Assembly: GCA_964487415.1 (NCBI GenBank)
Contig: CAZAPQ010000103.1
Location: forward strand, 1-25,491
Direction of reading: 5' to 3'
DNA length: 25,491 nt
Source of the DNA: DRVV01 sp964487415
GTDB lineage: Archaea > Thermoproteota > Bathyarchaeia > Bathyarchaeales > Bathycorpusculaceae
In this document: piece by piece, positions 7,348 through 15,533 of the stretch
How positions within the stretch are numbered: the stretch's first letter is position 1
How the letters are laid out: each line of letters begins with the position of its first letter
The notes under the pieces: generated by a model
The model's database searches: none
The model's input: the letters and a program-made list of their open reading frames with translations, nothing else
Told to the model about the DNA's origin: nothing
Position numbers and translations under genes: made by a program

Positions 7348-7949
7348 TTAAGGCAGACTTACACATCCACACGCTATTTTCAAACGACTCATCTATCCAT
7401 CCGAAAATCCTAGTAGAACAACTTTTCATTCATCCAAGCATTAAGGCGGCGGCAATAACAGACCATAACACGGCTAAGGGCTATTATAAGGTTCTGGAAC
7501 TGGCCTCAGCATATCCGGACATCACCATCATTCCTGGAATCGAAATTAGCGCTGTGGAAGGTGATTTGCTGATTTTAGGCATCGCTGAAGTACCACCTGA
7601 ACCCTGGACTGCTGAGAATGTTATCGATTTTGCAAGGGATGCTGGGGGCATAGTCATCGCCGCTCATCCCTACAGGGAGTTTGGTTTAGGGGATCTGGCG
7701 AGAAACTATAAATTCGACGCCGTTGAGGTCATAAACGGTGGAAGCTCCAATTACTTTAATATGCTTGCGGAAAAATTGGCGAAAGAAATGGGGTTGCCAG
7801 GTGTTGCTGGTAGCGACGCCCACAAACCCAGCGAGCTTTGGTCAGCCTATACTGAAATACAATCTTCTGACGATTTAGATGATATTCTTAAGTCCATTAA
7901 AAGGGGTCTTGTCAAAGCTGTAAGAGGGGAAAAGTCAATACATTTTTAA
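7344..7949 (+). CDS. PHP-domain metal-dependent phosphoesterase
   Basis: PHP-domain protein of about 200 residues. Metal ligands are recognisable in order: DLHIHT at the N-terminus, TDHN, GIEIS, AAHPYREF and AGSDAHKPSELW. I place the start at TTG 7344, which overlaps the tgtA stop (TTGA) and begins directly at the conserved KADLHIHT strand. An in-frame TTG at 7317 would add nine residues of unlike sequence. Stand-alone archaeal PHP proteins are hydrolases of phosphate esters or nucleotides with mostly unassigned substrates. The overlap with tgtA suggests co-expression but does not identify the substrate. Confidence 0.88.
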   Translation: MIKADLHIHTLFSNDSSIHPKILVEQLFIHPSIKAAAITDHNTAKGYYKVLELASAYPDITIIPGIEISAVEGDLLILGIAEVPPEPWTAENVIDFARDAGGIVIAAHPYREFGLGDLARNYKFDAVEVINGGSSNYFNMLAEKLAKEMGLPGVAGSDAHKPSELWSAYTEIQSSDDLDDILKSIKRGLVKAVRGEKSIHF

Positions 7950-7991
7950 AAAAGCTTGCGGATGTTTAAAGCGTTAATGGATGAAAGGAAA

Positions 7992-9257
7992 ATGAGCCCA
8001 CTGCGAATAAGATTTTTAGGGGGAACCCGCGAGGTCGGCAGGTCGGCAATATCAGTTGAAACGGAGAAAACGCGTGTCTTATTGGACTATGGCGTGATGC
8101 TGGACCATGAGCCTGGATTTCCCATGCATGTGTCACCTAAAGAGGTTGATGCAATAATTTTAGGGCACAGTCATCTTGATCATTCAGGCGCCATTCCAAT
8201 TTTCTACATACAGGGGAGAAAACCGGTCTACACGAATAAGTTGACAGCAGAGTTAAGTCAATTGCTAATTTCAGATTTCATACATTTATCAAGCTATTAT
8301 CTCCCCTACGAATACCTTGAATTGAGAACTATGATGAGGAACATCAGACACCTAGAATTTGGCGTTAAAGAAACGGTTGGGGATCTAACCTTCCAGCTTT
8401 TTAACGCAGGCCATATTCCTGGAAGTGCACAGGTGCTTGTTGAGGCTGAGGGGAAAAGACTCCTTTATACTGGTGACTTCAACACCATAGACACGAGGCT
8501 TCTGAGGGGAGCGATGTTAGACTATGGGGACTTGGATGCTGTCATAATGGAGGGCACTTACGCCAACGAGGATCATCCGGAGCGCTTGGAGCTTGAAAAA
8601 CATTTTGTTGAGGAGGTGACAGAGGTTGTGGAGAGGGGAGGAACCGTTCTGGTTCCAGCTTTCAGCATTGGAAGGGCTCAGGAAATTTTATGCATACTAA
8701 GTGCCTATCATTTTGAGTATCCAGTTTATCTTGATGGCATGGCACGTGAGGCAAGCAGGGTACTGATGAATTATCCGCAATTTTTAAGGGATCACTCTGC
8801 TTTTTTGGACGCGGTTCACACGGCAAATTGGGTTGAGGGGTGGCGTGACCGGAGAAGGGCAACTAAAACTCCATGCGTTATAGTTGCACCAGCAGGAATG
8901 CTTAAAGGCGGACCCGCAGCCTTCTACATTTCCAAAATCGGGAAAAAGGCAAACAACGCTGTTTTCCTTGTTAGCTTTCAGATACCAGGCACACCAGGAA
9001 GGGAGCTGCTGGAGAAGGGCGTATGCCTCATTGATGGAAAAATGAGGAAGGTTAAAGCCAAAGTAGCACATTTCGATTTCTCCTCCCATTGTGGCGCAAA
9101 AGAACTTAAAGAAACCGTAAAAAGCATCAAGGGCAAAGCGAAAATTTTCGTCATGCATGGAGCAGAGGGAAACTGCGAATTACTCGCCAAATGGATAAGG
9201 GAGGAAGTTGGACTGGAAGCAATTGCACCTAGACCCGGAGACACTTTTGAGGTTTAG
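7992..9257 (+). CDS. Beta-CASP metallo-beta-lactamase ribonuclease (aCPSF2-like)
   Basis: RNA-processing nuclease of the CPSF/RNase J beta-CASP group without N-terminal KH domains, so closest in layout to archaeal aCPSF2. Motifs in order: LGGTREVGRSA; motif 2 LGHSHLDHSGA with HxHxDH; motif 3 His in GHIPGSAQ; motif 4 YTGDFNT; beta-CASP motif A Glu in MEGTYAN; PAFSIGRAQE; and motif C His in FVMHGAEGNCE. ATG 7992 gives MSPLRIRFLGG and matches the family N-terminus. TTG 7956, ATG 7962 and ATG 7977 are in frame, so the N-terminus is uncertain by up to 12 residues. An RNase J assignment cannot be excluded, but the compact C-terminus argues against it. Confidence 0.88.
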   Translation: MSPLRIRFLGGTREVGRSAISVETEKTRVLLDYGVMLDHEPGFPMHVSPKEVDAIILGHSHLDHSGAIPIFYIQGRKPVYTNKLTAELSQLLISDFIHLSSYYLPYEYLELRTMMRNIRHLEFGVKETVGDLTFQLFNAGHIPGSAQVLVEAEGKRLLYTGDFNTIDTRLLRGAMLDYGDLDAVIMEGTYANEDHPERLELEKHFVEEVTEVVERGGTVLVPAFSIGRAQEILCILSAYHFEYPVYLDGMAREASRVLMNYPQFLRDHSAFLDAVHTANWVEGWRDRRRATKTPCVIVAPAGMLKGGPAAFYISKIGKKANNAVFLVSFQIPGTPGRELLEKGVCLIDGKMRKVKAKVAHFDFSSHCGAKELKETVKSIKGKAKIFVMHGAEGNCELLAKWIREEVGLEAIAPRPGDTFEV

Positions 9258-9261
9258 GATA

Positions 9262-9825
9262 TTGATAAAAATAGGAATCCTATGTATTGGAAATGTTGAC
9301 TCAACAATAATAGAAAGGGTTATACAAAATCTTGGCGAAATCTTTCCAGACGTAAAATGCCAGCGGATTCCTTATAATATTCCCATACCCCAGGAGACTT
9401 TTGACTTCCATAGAAACCAGTACCGATCAGATATGATCCTAAACATTGTTGAAAATCATGCTAGAAAATCAATGGAATTTAACAGGCTTTTAGGGGTGAT
9501 TGATGCTGACATCTTTGTCCCAGGGCTGAACTTTGTCTTTGGGGAGGCAACGTGCCCAGGAAAAGCTGCATTAATATCTATTCGGAGACTTAGGCCTGAA
9601 TTTTACAATGCACCTGCAAACCTTGAGCTTCTGATCGAGAGAAGCACAAAGGAGGCTGTACATGAACTTGGACATACCTTTGGACTTAGGCATTGTGCGA
9701 ATCCTTTTTGTGTCATGTATTTTTCGAACTCCATATTTGAAACCGACAGGAAGAAAAGCTTATTTTGTAATAGATGTTACTTGGAACTCCAGAAACTTTT
9801 AGATGAACTCGGCGGGGAGGCTTGA
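9262..9825 (+). CDS. amzA: Archaemetzincin zinc metalloprotease
   Basis: About 188 residues, a metzincin-clan protease. The active site is HELGHTFGLRHC at about residue 134, with the three zinc histidines and catalytic Glu. It is followed by the archaemetzincin CANPFCVM (Met-turn) and FCNRC, which together supply the four cysteines of the second, structural zinc site. I choose TTG 9262, giving MIKIGILCIGNV, because the preceding gene ends at 9257 and GAGGT lies at 9249-9253. A longer in-frame start at 9208 would run inside the nuclease gene and adds no family-like sequence. Substrates of archaemetzincins are unknown. The TGA overlaps the start of the presenilin-like gene. Confidence 0.93.
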   Translation: MIKIGILCIGNVDSTIIERVIQNLGEIFPDVKCQRIPYNIPIPQETFDFHRNQYRSDMILNIVENHARKSMEFNRLLGVIDADIFVPGLNFVFGEATCPGKAALISIRRLRPEFYNAPANLELLIERSTKEAVHELGHTFGLRHCANPFCVMYFSNSIFETDRKKSLFCNRCYLELQKLLDELGGEA

Positions 9826-10640
9826 GGAAAATTTTTAGAGCTAATTTAATCTATTTTATACCCATTTTAGCCAGTTTGCTCTTTGGAATTTTATGTGCCC
9901 ATTTACTCATAGCCTCTTCCATGGCTTTTCCCGACGTAACACCATTTCCGGACACGCCTACGGGCTCTATTGGAAACGCCTTCTACTTTGTGGTTTTAGT
10001 GGCTGCAGGAGCCACATTTCTGCTCCTTCTTTTAAGGTTAAAAAGCTACAGATTAATCCTCATTTTTACTGGTTTTGCGCTTACAGTAGTGTCCTTTACA
10101 CTTTCAACGTTATACTTATCCGCTGCGCTTCTGCTTTTAAACACATCTAGCCTTGAGGCGCCACTCCTCGGATCAGCACTCATAGCATGCCTTGTTTGCT
10201 ACGCAGTTTTTAGGGAACAGCGCAAATTTTTAAACTCCATAGTCGTGTTTTTAGGCGGTGCCACAGGGGCATTTTTGGGCTGGATCATCCCCACCTTAAG
10301 CGCAATTCTCATCCTCTGCTTTATGGCAGCTTATGATATTTTCACAGTGTATTATGGGCCTGTAGGGAAAATAGCCCGTGAAGGCATTGAACGTTTCTCA
10401 GGCTTAGTTTTCTCATTTGAGGATTTTCAGATGGGGCTGGGCGACTTGACCTTTTATTCCATGCTCTCATGCCACATGCTTTTCAACCTTGGAGCATTTT
10501 CATGCATAGCCTCAATTATAGGGATTTTAGCTGGATGTTTACTATCTTTTAAAACGCTGGAGAGGAGGGGAATTTTCCCTGGACTTCCGTTTCCACTATC
10601 CCTTGGATTGCTTTTTGGCTTTCTGGTCTCCCTTATTTAG
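9822..10640 (+). CDS. Presenilin/signal-peptide-peptidase-like intramembrane aspartyl protease
   Basis: Integral membrane protein (272 residues) with about nine hydrophobic segments and three A22-type signatures: YD (Asp172) in MAAYDIFTVYYGPVGK, GLGD (Asp208) in MGLGDLTFY, and a PGLPFP segment (253-258) at the position of the PAL motif. These are the two catalytic aspartates and the active-site proline loop of presenilin-family proteases, which cleave transmembrane helices. The residues at the PAL position are not the classical PAL triplet but resemble the P-x-LP seen in archaeal homologues. The start is TTG at 9822, overlapping the archaemetzincin stop by 4 bases, which suggests coupled expression of two proteases. 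Its 3' end overlaps the convergent CooT-like gene by 8 bases. Confidence 0.85.
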   Translation: MRKIFRANLIYFIPILASLLFGILCAHLLIASSMAFPDVTPFPDTPTGSIGNAFYFVVLVAAGATFLLLLLRLKSYRLILIFTGFALTVVSFTLSTLYLSAALLLLNTSSLEAPLLGSALIACLVCYAVFREQRKFLNSIVVFLGGATGAFLGWIIPTLSAILILCFMAAYDIFTVYYGPVGKIAREGIERFSGLVFSFEDFQMGLGDLTFYSMLSCHMLFNLGAFSCIASIIGILAGCLLSFKTLERRGIFPGLPFPLSLGLLFGFLVSLI

Positions 10641-10812
10641 GAGCCAGAACTAAACGTGTATTGTTAACATCTATTTCAACTATTTTGCAATTCCTGAATT
10701 CTCTAGATTCGCCTATGACGTCTCGAACCGTAACCTTTCCATCTTCTACTTTGGCGTAAACTACGTCCTTGAAGACCTCTTTACCATCTAGAAATACTTT
10801 AAATTCGCACAT
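10633..10812 (-). CDS. cooT: CooT-like small nickel-binding protein
   Basis: A 59-residue minus-strand gene running from ATG 10812 to TAA 10633. It begins MCEFKVFLDGKEVFKDVVYA, continues VEDGKVTVRDVIGESREF and ends EIDVNNTRLVLAPK. The Met-Cys N-terminus, short SH3-like beta-strand pattern and the D-V-x-x-G-E turn are characteristic of the CooT family (previously annotated as predicted RNA-binding). In Rhodospirillum rubrum CooT, Cys2 binds nickel and the protein assists CODH maturation. A TATA-like element (TTTATAGAT, 10843-10851) sits about 31 bases upstream. Its place just beyond the end of the CODH/ACS operon, which also has two CooC-type ATPases, supports a nickel role. It is easily missed because of its size. 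Confidence 0.82.
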   Translation of the reverse strand: MCEFKVFLDGKEVFKDVVYAKVEDGKVTVRDVIGESREFRNCKIVEIDVNNTRLVLAPK

Positions 10813-10842
10813 TAAATTTCGCCAACGATTGATTGGAAAGGT

Positions 10843-10860
10843 ATCTATAAATCTCTTTTG
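10843..10860 (-). promoter_or_regulatory. TATA-like promoter of cooT
   Basis: On the minus strand: CAAAAGAGATTTATAGAT, a purine-rich BRE-like segment followed by a TATA-like core. The distance of 31 bases to the ATG implies a very short leader. Confidence 0.5.
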
Positions 10861-10878
10861 CTAATTTCACTGGAATAG

Positions 10879-10891
10879 TTAATAATTTGAA
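10879..10891 (+). promoter_or_regulatory. Possible TATA-like element of the ferredoxin gene
   Basis: The A/T-rich GTTAATAATTTGA lies about 55 bases before the GTG at 10941, on the opposite strand from the cooT promoter. The region between the two divergent genes is about 130 bases. Position and composition only. Confidence 0.3.
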
Positions 10892-10940
10892 TTGTCATTT
10901 CTATGTAACATAACTGCACGCCGGAGAGTCTAGCAGGTCT

Positions 10941-11390
10941 GTGAGCATAGATATATTTCATTTACTTTCTGAAACGGCTGAAAGGGAAAAGCGGCAGCGA
11001 AGGGAGAAAATGCTAACTCCTATAGGCGTAAAGGAGTTTTTCATTGATGGCAGTATTTCAATTAATATGCGAACATGCAGAGGGGTTGATTGCAAACTCT
11101 GCATAAAAGTTTGCCCTACAAACGCCCTTTTCTGGAGGGCCGGAGAAGTTGGTATAATCGAGGATCTTTGTATATATTGCGGCGCATGTGTCTTAAGCTG
11201 CATAGTTGATGACTGCATAAGGGTTGTAAGAAAGAGGGCTAATGGCGAAGTGGAATCCTTCAGCACTCCCAGAGACTTTATTATGCTTCAGAATTGCATT
11301 AACGCCAAAAAACGTTTTAAAAGAGTTGAGGATCTTTTTCCAAAACCAAAAGATTATTTGAGTCGATATAAACCAGCAATGGTTCCATAG
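10941..11390 (+). CDS. Two-cluster 4Fe-4S ferredoxin-like protein
   Basis: A 149-residue protein with an N-terminal charged helix (1-40), a two-cluster ferredoxin domain (about 43-97) and a C-terminal helical tail. Cluster ligands: Cys46, Cys51, Cys54 and Cys58-Pro for one set (the first spacing is C-x4-C rather than the usual C-x2-C), and Cys77, Cys80, Cys83 and Cys87 for the second. The GTG start at 10941 has weak ribosome-site candidates (GGAG and AGG in the preceding 20 bases). It is convergent with cdhE, 31 bases apart. It may act as an electron carrier for the adjacent CODH/ACS, but this is inferred from proximity only. Confidence 0.8.
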   Translation: MSIDIFHLLSETAEREKRQRREKMLTPIGVKEFFIDGSISINMRTCRGVDCKLCIKVCPTNALFWRAGEVGIIEDLCIYCGACVLSCIVDDCIRVVRKRANGEVESFSTPRDFIMLQNCINAKKRFKRVEDLFPKPKDYLSRYKPAMVP

Positions 11391-11421
11391 GATTATACAG
11401 ATAAGAACTTAGGTAAAGTTT

Positions 11422-12846
11422 TTAGGATGGAGACCATTTTTCTTGCAGAAACTTCGGTATGTCAGAGGAATCTCTTGGACCAACAAGAACTTGCCATCCG
11501 CTTAGCTCCTCTATTTCGCCGCTAAGACGGGCAGCCTTCCCTGGAATTATCAGCTTTCTATGCTTAACCCTGCTCTCTATTCCAGATGTTTTTATTGCCT
11601 CTGCAACCTTTTCCGCCGTAAGTTTTCTTCCAGCAACGGCGCTGTCTACGGCTATACCCTCCGTGTCCACAACGAGGAGATAAGCGTTTAACTTTGCAGA
11701 TTCAATGTCTGAGGATACTGTGTAGTAGGTTAGGGCGAAATTTGTGGTAAACATTACAGGCGAATTCTCATCAGGAGAGCCGAATACTCTCAATCCGGGC
11801 TCCACGGCCACAGGTTTTCTGGGATCCGTGTAAATGTTCAGCCGCAACATCATGTCTGGAAGCAACGCCCAACCGTCTAGGCTATGCATAATTAAAAGAT
11901 CCGCATAGCGTACAATCAATATGGCTGCATGGTAGGCCTCCTTCCATACGAGGAGTTCCCTGGCAGCCCCTGTGCTGTTCATCCATACGGTCATGGGTAT
12001 TCCTAATATTGGGAAGCCTAGAAATTCATCGCCGTGCTTGCATGCGCTTCTACGGATCATAGTGAAATTGTTTATCGTGTCAGCTAGGCCCTCATCTGGA
12101 AACGTTCCAGGGTCAAGCACGAGGTCCTCGACGCCATATTCAAGGAGGGTTTTCACAATGGATCTTAGAAGTTTAAGGTTGTTGGGCGCGGAAACTGTTA
12201 GGGGACACTTGTACATTAGGGCAAGCTCAGCCATTTCACGCCAGTTATCCTTTGTAGCTGCGTATAACAGCGGCCTTGAGTTTGGCGCAGCCATTAATCC
12301 TGCCTCTAGGACGTCCGGATTTAGTGAGCATAAGATCAGCGGCAATTTTGTGGCTTCAACAACTTTTTTAACGGTTGCCTTAAACTTTTCAGGGTCGTTT
12401 GATGTCGAACGTACTGCAATCATGTTCAGCTTTAAGGCTTGTCCAATATGCTCGTAGTGGAGGCTTTCTGCTCGCCTAACCCGCTCTAAAACTTCATCAG
12501 CCATCTCGTCCGTCACGTCTATTGCTATGGCTGTGGGGTTAATGTATGTGAGTTCATGGCGGTACATTACAAGTTTTCCGCCAACCTTCACTGCGTTTTC
12601 GCCAACTCCAATCACAACCTCTTTCACCGCTGGCTTTAGCATCTCCTTTAATTGCTTGTAGGCGTTTTCATACTCCTTCTTTAGAAGCGGCGGGCATTTT
12701 TCTATGGTTATCTCCCGGTTAACAACTTTTGCAGCAAAGGCCATGCAATTCTCAAAACCACATTCCTTACAGTTGATTTTGGGAAGAAGCTTGTAAACGT
12801 CTATCGGGCTTAATTCTTTAAGACTGGGCTTAGATTTTTCACTCAT
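11422..12846 (-). CDS. cdhE: CODH/ACS corrinoid iron-sulfur protein large subunit (gamma)
   Basis: A 474-residue CdhE/AcsC. The N-terminal domain binds one 4Fe-4S cluster through Cys26, Cys29, Cys34 and Cys51 (CKECGFENC ... KCP). A TIM-barrel methyltransferase-like domain follows, then a C-terminal corrinoid-binding domain with the T-G-I-E-S and V-G-P-R-D segments near residues 430-460. With CdhD it carries the methyl group from the C1 carrier (tetrahydromethanopterin type in archaea) to CdhC. It is the last gene of the long minus-strand operon, 15 bases after cdhD. The start is ATG at 12846. No corrinoid activation protein gene adjoins it in the window. Confidence 0.95.
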   Translation of the reverse strand: MSEKSKPSLKELSPIDVYKLLPKINCKECGFENCMAFAAKVVNREITIEKCPPLLKKEYENAYKQLKEMLKPAVKEVVIGVGENAVKVGGKLVMYRHELTYINPTAIAIDVTDEMADEVLERVRRAESLHYEHIGQALKLNMIAVRSTSNDPEKFKATVKKVVEATKLPLILCSLNPDVLEAGLMAAPNSRPLLYAATKDNWREMAELALMYKCPLTVSAPNNLKLLRSIVKTLLEYGVEDLVLDPGTFPDEGLADTINNFTMIRRSACKHGDEFLGFPILGIPMTVWMNSTGAARELLVWKEAYHAAILIVRYADLLIMHSLDGWALLPDMMLRLNIYTDPRKPVAVEPGLRVFGSPDENSPVMFTTNFALTYYTVSSDIESAKLNAYLLVVDTEGIAVDSAVAGRKLTAEKVAEAIKTSGIESRVKHRKLIIPGKAARLSGEIEELSGWQVLVGPRDSSDIPKFLQEKWSPS

Positions 12847-12861
12847 GGAAAATCCCTGCCT

Positions 12862-14103
12862 TTAGATTTTCATGGAGATCCATTCAACAAGCTTTTCAGT
12901 ATTGGCTGAAACTCCGCCCATAAGCTGGCGTATAACGTCCTTCACTGTTTTAACGGCCGCTGGATGCATCATCATAAATAAATCAACCCCTGCCAACAGA
13001 AGCGTTAAGGCTGTAATAACCTCCCACATAGGCCCCCTCAGTTCACGAGGCTCCCACTCTGGAGCCATCTTCATCCAGGCTTCCCGAGCAGCCCAAGCGT
13101 TTGTTGTTCCAGACGACATGGGATGGGCAAGCTCAGTGTCGCCCATGAGAGCTGCTAGCCTCGCCCTTTCCATGTTTGTGAAGGCATAATCCAGACCATA
13201 ACCTAGAGCAGCTGTTGTTAAATCCATAACAATGTCCTCTTTCGGCAAATAATCATAGAGTTTGCGGTTGAGCTCCCTTGCAAGGTTTAGATCCATTGGA
13301 GTGAAGGCAAGGGCGACGTGGCCATTCTTTTTTATGAAATTTGCACATCTCTCAATGTCCATGTCTCTAGTTACTGAACTTATTAGAAACCTTTCTCCGG
13401 CGAAAGTTTCGGCAACAGCCTCAAACACCTCAGCATCCTTAACTGGATCGCCGCAGCCTCCTATTATTAGGGGAACGTCAACTGCTTGGGCCACCGCCTC
13501 CACAGTTTTCACAGCTTCTCTAGGTTTGGCATCTTTTTGAAGGGGATCTATGCTAATCAAGTGTATTGTTATTAAGTCTGCTCCAAATTTTTCGACGGCA
13601 AGCTTGGCCCAAGCCGCCGGGTCGCCAATAACATCTTTTACATGCATCTTAACGGCCTTGGCTAATGGAACTTCCATGTCGAAGACATCTACGGCGATTG
13701 CAGGGGGATAGGGCGTCGGCCTTTCAAACGTGTAGAATGCTGGGGTTGTTTCGCCTCCAATAATTATGCTTTTGCCCCTTGTTCCACCCTCGCCCTTCGT
13801 GGCTCCAAGTTTCACTTCAACAACCCTGCCAGGATATGTTTCAATGGGCGGGATGAAATCTGTCTCTATGATTTGATTTGGCTTTCCCTTAACCTTCGGA
13901 GCCTCTGCAACAGCGGCTTTTTGGGGGGCTAAAACGGGGGCGACGGCTCCAGGCTGAATCCATAATTCTAAATCGCCTACTTCCATCTCAAAGTCTTCAA
14001 GCTCTATTTCCTGAAGCTTTGCCAGAAGCTCCAAAAAGCGGGGACTTAGCTTGATTCCAAGCGCGCCTGTTTCTTTTTCCTCCTTTTCCGGCAAAATTCT
14101 CAC
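12862..14103 (-). CDS. cdhD: CODH/ACS corrinoid protein small subunit (delta)
   Basis: A 413-residue CdhD/AcsD, TIM-barrel partner of CdhE. A leader region and an Ala/Pro-rich linker (about 70-95) precede the barrel, where family segments such as FERPTPYPPAIAVDVFD, IGGCGDPVKDAEVFE and DLTTAALGYGLDY can be read. The GTG at 14103 overlaps the cdhC stop (GTGA). A TTG nine bases further in also follows the AAAGGTGAG sequence and could be the real start. The arrangement cdhC-cdhD-cdhE is that of archaeal CODH/ACS operons. Confidence 0.94.
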   Translation of the reverse strand: MRILPEKEEKETGALGIKLSPRFLELLAKLQEIELEDFEMEVGDLELWIQPGAVAPVLAPQKAAVAEAPKVKGKPNQIIETDFIPPIETYPGRVVEVKLGATKGEGGTRGKSIIIGGETTPAFYTFERPTPYPPAIAVDVFDMEVPLAKAVKMHVKDVIGDPAAWAKLAVEKFGADLITIHLISIDPLQKDAKPREAVKTVEAVAQAVDVPLIIGGCGDPVKDAEVFEAVAETFAGERFLISSVTRDMDIERCANFIKKNGHVALAFTPMDLNLARELNRKLYDYLPKEDIVMDLTTAALGYGLDYAFTNMERARLAALMGDTELAHPMSSGTTNAWAAREAWMKMAPEWEPRELRGPMWEVITALTLLLAGVDLFMMMHPAAVKTVKDVIRQLMGGVSANTEKLVEWISMKI

Positions 14104-15533
14104 CTTTTCTCAGGTTTTTCACTTCTAACAGTATGTATAATGACCCTCCTAGCGTAGATCTTCGCATCCTTTAAGATTATTCTAAATCCTCCAGCAGTTA
14201 TCGGGAAGGTTGCAGCTGTTATAGCTGGAACAGCTGGAGCCTGCTCTAGTTCTGTAGCCTTCTCCTCTCTGCCCTCAGCAGGTATAGCCTCAACCACGGC
14301 GACGGCGACCTCCTCCTTCCAACGCTGCACCACCGGATGATTTTTTGCCCTTAGAAAGGCCTTTAACTCGTCAATTGTTTTTGCATCCTCTTCCGTGGCT
14401 ATTTTATCCACAAGGTCTGGGGGTATAAAGTTTTTAACCCTCTCTTTAACCTCCTTAGGCATCCAGACAACACGGCTGTATCCACCATCAGCCTGAAGGA
14501 ACTTTGGCGAGCGCATATACTCAATGGAGATTCCATGGAAGCCATCCACCTGTCTTCCGCCTGCAGTGGAATCTGCAAGTGTTGAGAAAGGAAGTCCGTT
14601 AACCGCCACGTCGGAGTAGCCTCTGTGCACTATGCCTAAACCGTCAACCTCTGGAATGTAGAAGGCCACAGCCTCGAAACAGCCACATGAGGTGTGGGGA
14701 TATCCGAAACCCGTGTATAGCCAGACCCTCTGGATTTCACCCATGGTTCTCTTTTTAACAGCCTCGTTTACTCCGGAGAATTCGCCCTTAACCGGGTCGA
14801 GAATTTCGCCCTTGTCAATTTCAAATACCGGACCCTTTGGGTCTATGCTTGCTGAAGCCCTTCCGTCAAACCAGCTGATAGCCCCGCAGTTAGAGTAGCG
14901 TTGGGGCGTTATGACACAGCAGTGGGTTGGGGCGAAGGACTGGCATAGAACGCAACCGTAAAATTTGTCTACTTCCTCGTCCTTAAGCCCCCTTGCTCTC
15001 GCATCTCTCTCCTCATAGATTTTTAAGGCTTCATTATAGAAAGGCTTTATTTTTTCAGGGTCTGTTATGAAGGTTATCTGCAGTTTTTCAACTATTGGAA
15101 GCTCGCTTTTGAAAAGCCTGTGCAAAACTTTACCCAATAACTGAAATGAGTTGAAGCCCTTCTGGAAGGATTTCTTGCTTAGGCGTAGCCATATGTCGTA
15201 GCGCTGGTTCAAGTGCATAAGACCTTCAATGTAATTGCAGTAGGCATGTATGCGCCTTTCAATTACGCCTTCAAGTTCCTGATCAAGCTTGGCGCCTGCA
15301 ACCTCTATGAAAACTCCTAGGGGGTAGCTTTTTCCCTCCTCTAATTCCTTCAAGTCTGGCCCTATAATGGTTATTTTGCCATCTTCGACCTCCTCAATTT
15401 TTCTTACTCTTACAAGCTCGAATTTTTCTTTGACGTCTGGTCCACCGAGTTCAACTTGCATTTCTTTTCTGCGTATGCGCTCTCCTTCGTAGACTACACC
15501 TACATCAACCGGTATGTCTTTAAACATGGACAT
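14100..15533 (-). CDS. cdhC: Acetyl-CoA synthase subunit (CODH/ACS beta)
   Basis: A 477-residue CdhC, the acetyl-CoA synthase of the archaeal complex, which joins CO, the corrinoid methyl group and CoA at the Ni-containing A-cluster. The A-cluster cysteines are visible: Cys194 and Cys197 in GCVLCQSFAPTH, Cys216 in SNCGAISWFDGRA, and Cys283 and Cys285 in TSCGCFEAV. The C-terminal 70 residues (Ala/Glu/Pro-rich linker and a short beta segment) correspond to the extension found in archaeal CdhC. As usual for archaea, it lacks the bacterial AcsB N-terminal domain that binds CODH. It starts at ATG 15533 after AAGGAGA, overlapping the preceding fusion gene by 14 bases. Confidence 0.96.
   Translation of the reverse strand: MSMFKDIPVDVGVVYEGERIRRKEMQVELGGPDVKEKFELVRVRKIEEVEDGKITIIGPDLKELEEGKSYPLGVFIEVAGAKLDQELEGVIERRIHAYCNYIEGLMHLNQRYDIWLRLSKKSFQKGFNSFQLLGKVLHRLFKSELPIVEKLQITFITDPEKIKPFYNEALKIYEERDARARGLKDEEVDKFYGCVLCQSFAPTHCCVITPQRYSNCGAISWFDGRASASIDPKGPVFEIDKGEILDPVKGEFSGVNEAVKKRTMGEIQRVWLYTGFGYPHTSCGCFEAVAFYIPEVDGLGIVHRGYSDVAVNGLPFSTLADSTAGGRQVDGFHGISIEYMRSPKFLQADGGYSRVVWMPKEVKERVKNFIPPDLVDKIATEEDAKTIDELKAFLRAKNHPVVQRWKEEVAVAVVEAIPAEGREEKATELEQAPAVPAITAATFPITAGGFRIILKDAKIYARRVIIHTVRSEKPEKR

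Noticed and set aside
11972..12457. A 161-codon open frame antisense to cdhE
   Set aside because: It lies wholly inside the conserved cdhE barrel region; the low-complexity Ser/Arg/Thr composition indicates a shadow frame.
14100..14330. Ala/Glu/Pro-rich C-terminal extension of CdhC as a novel domain
   Set aside because: Archaeal CdhC proteins normally carry a C-terminal extension of this kind beyond the A-cluster domain.
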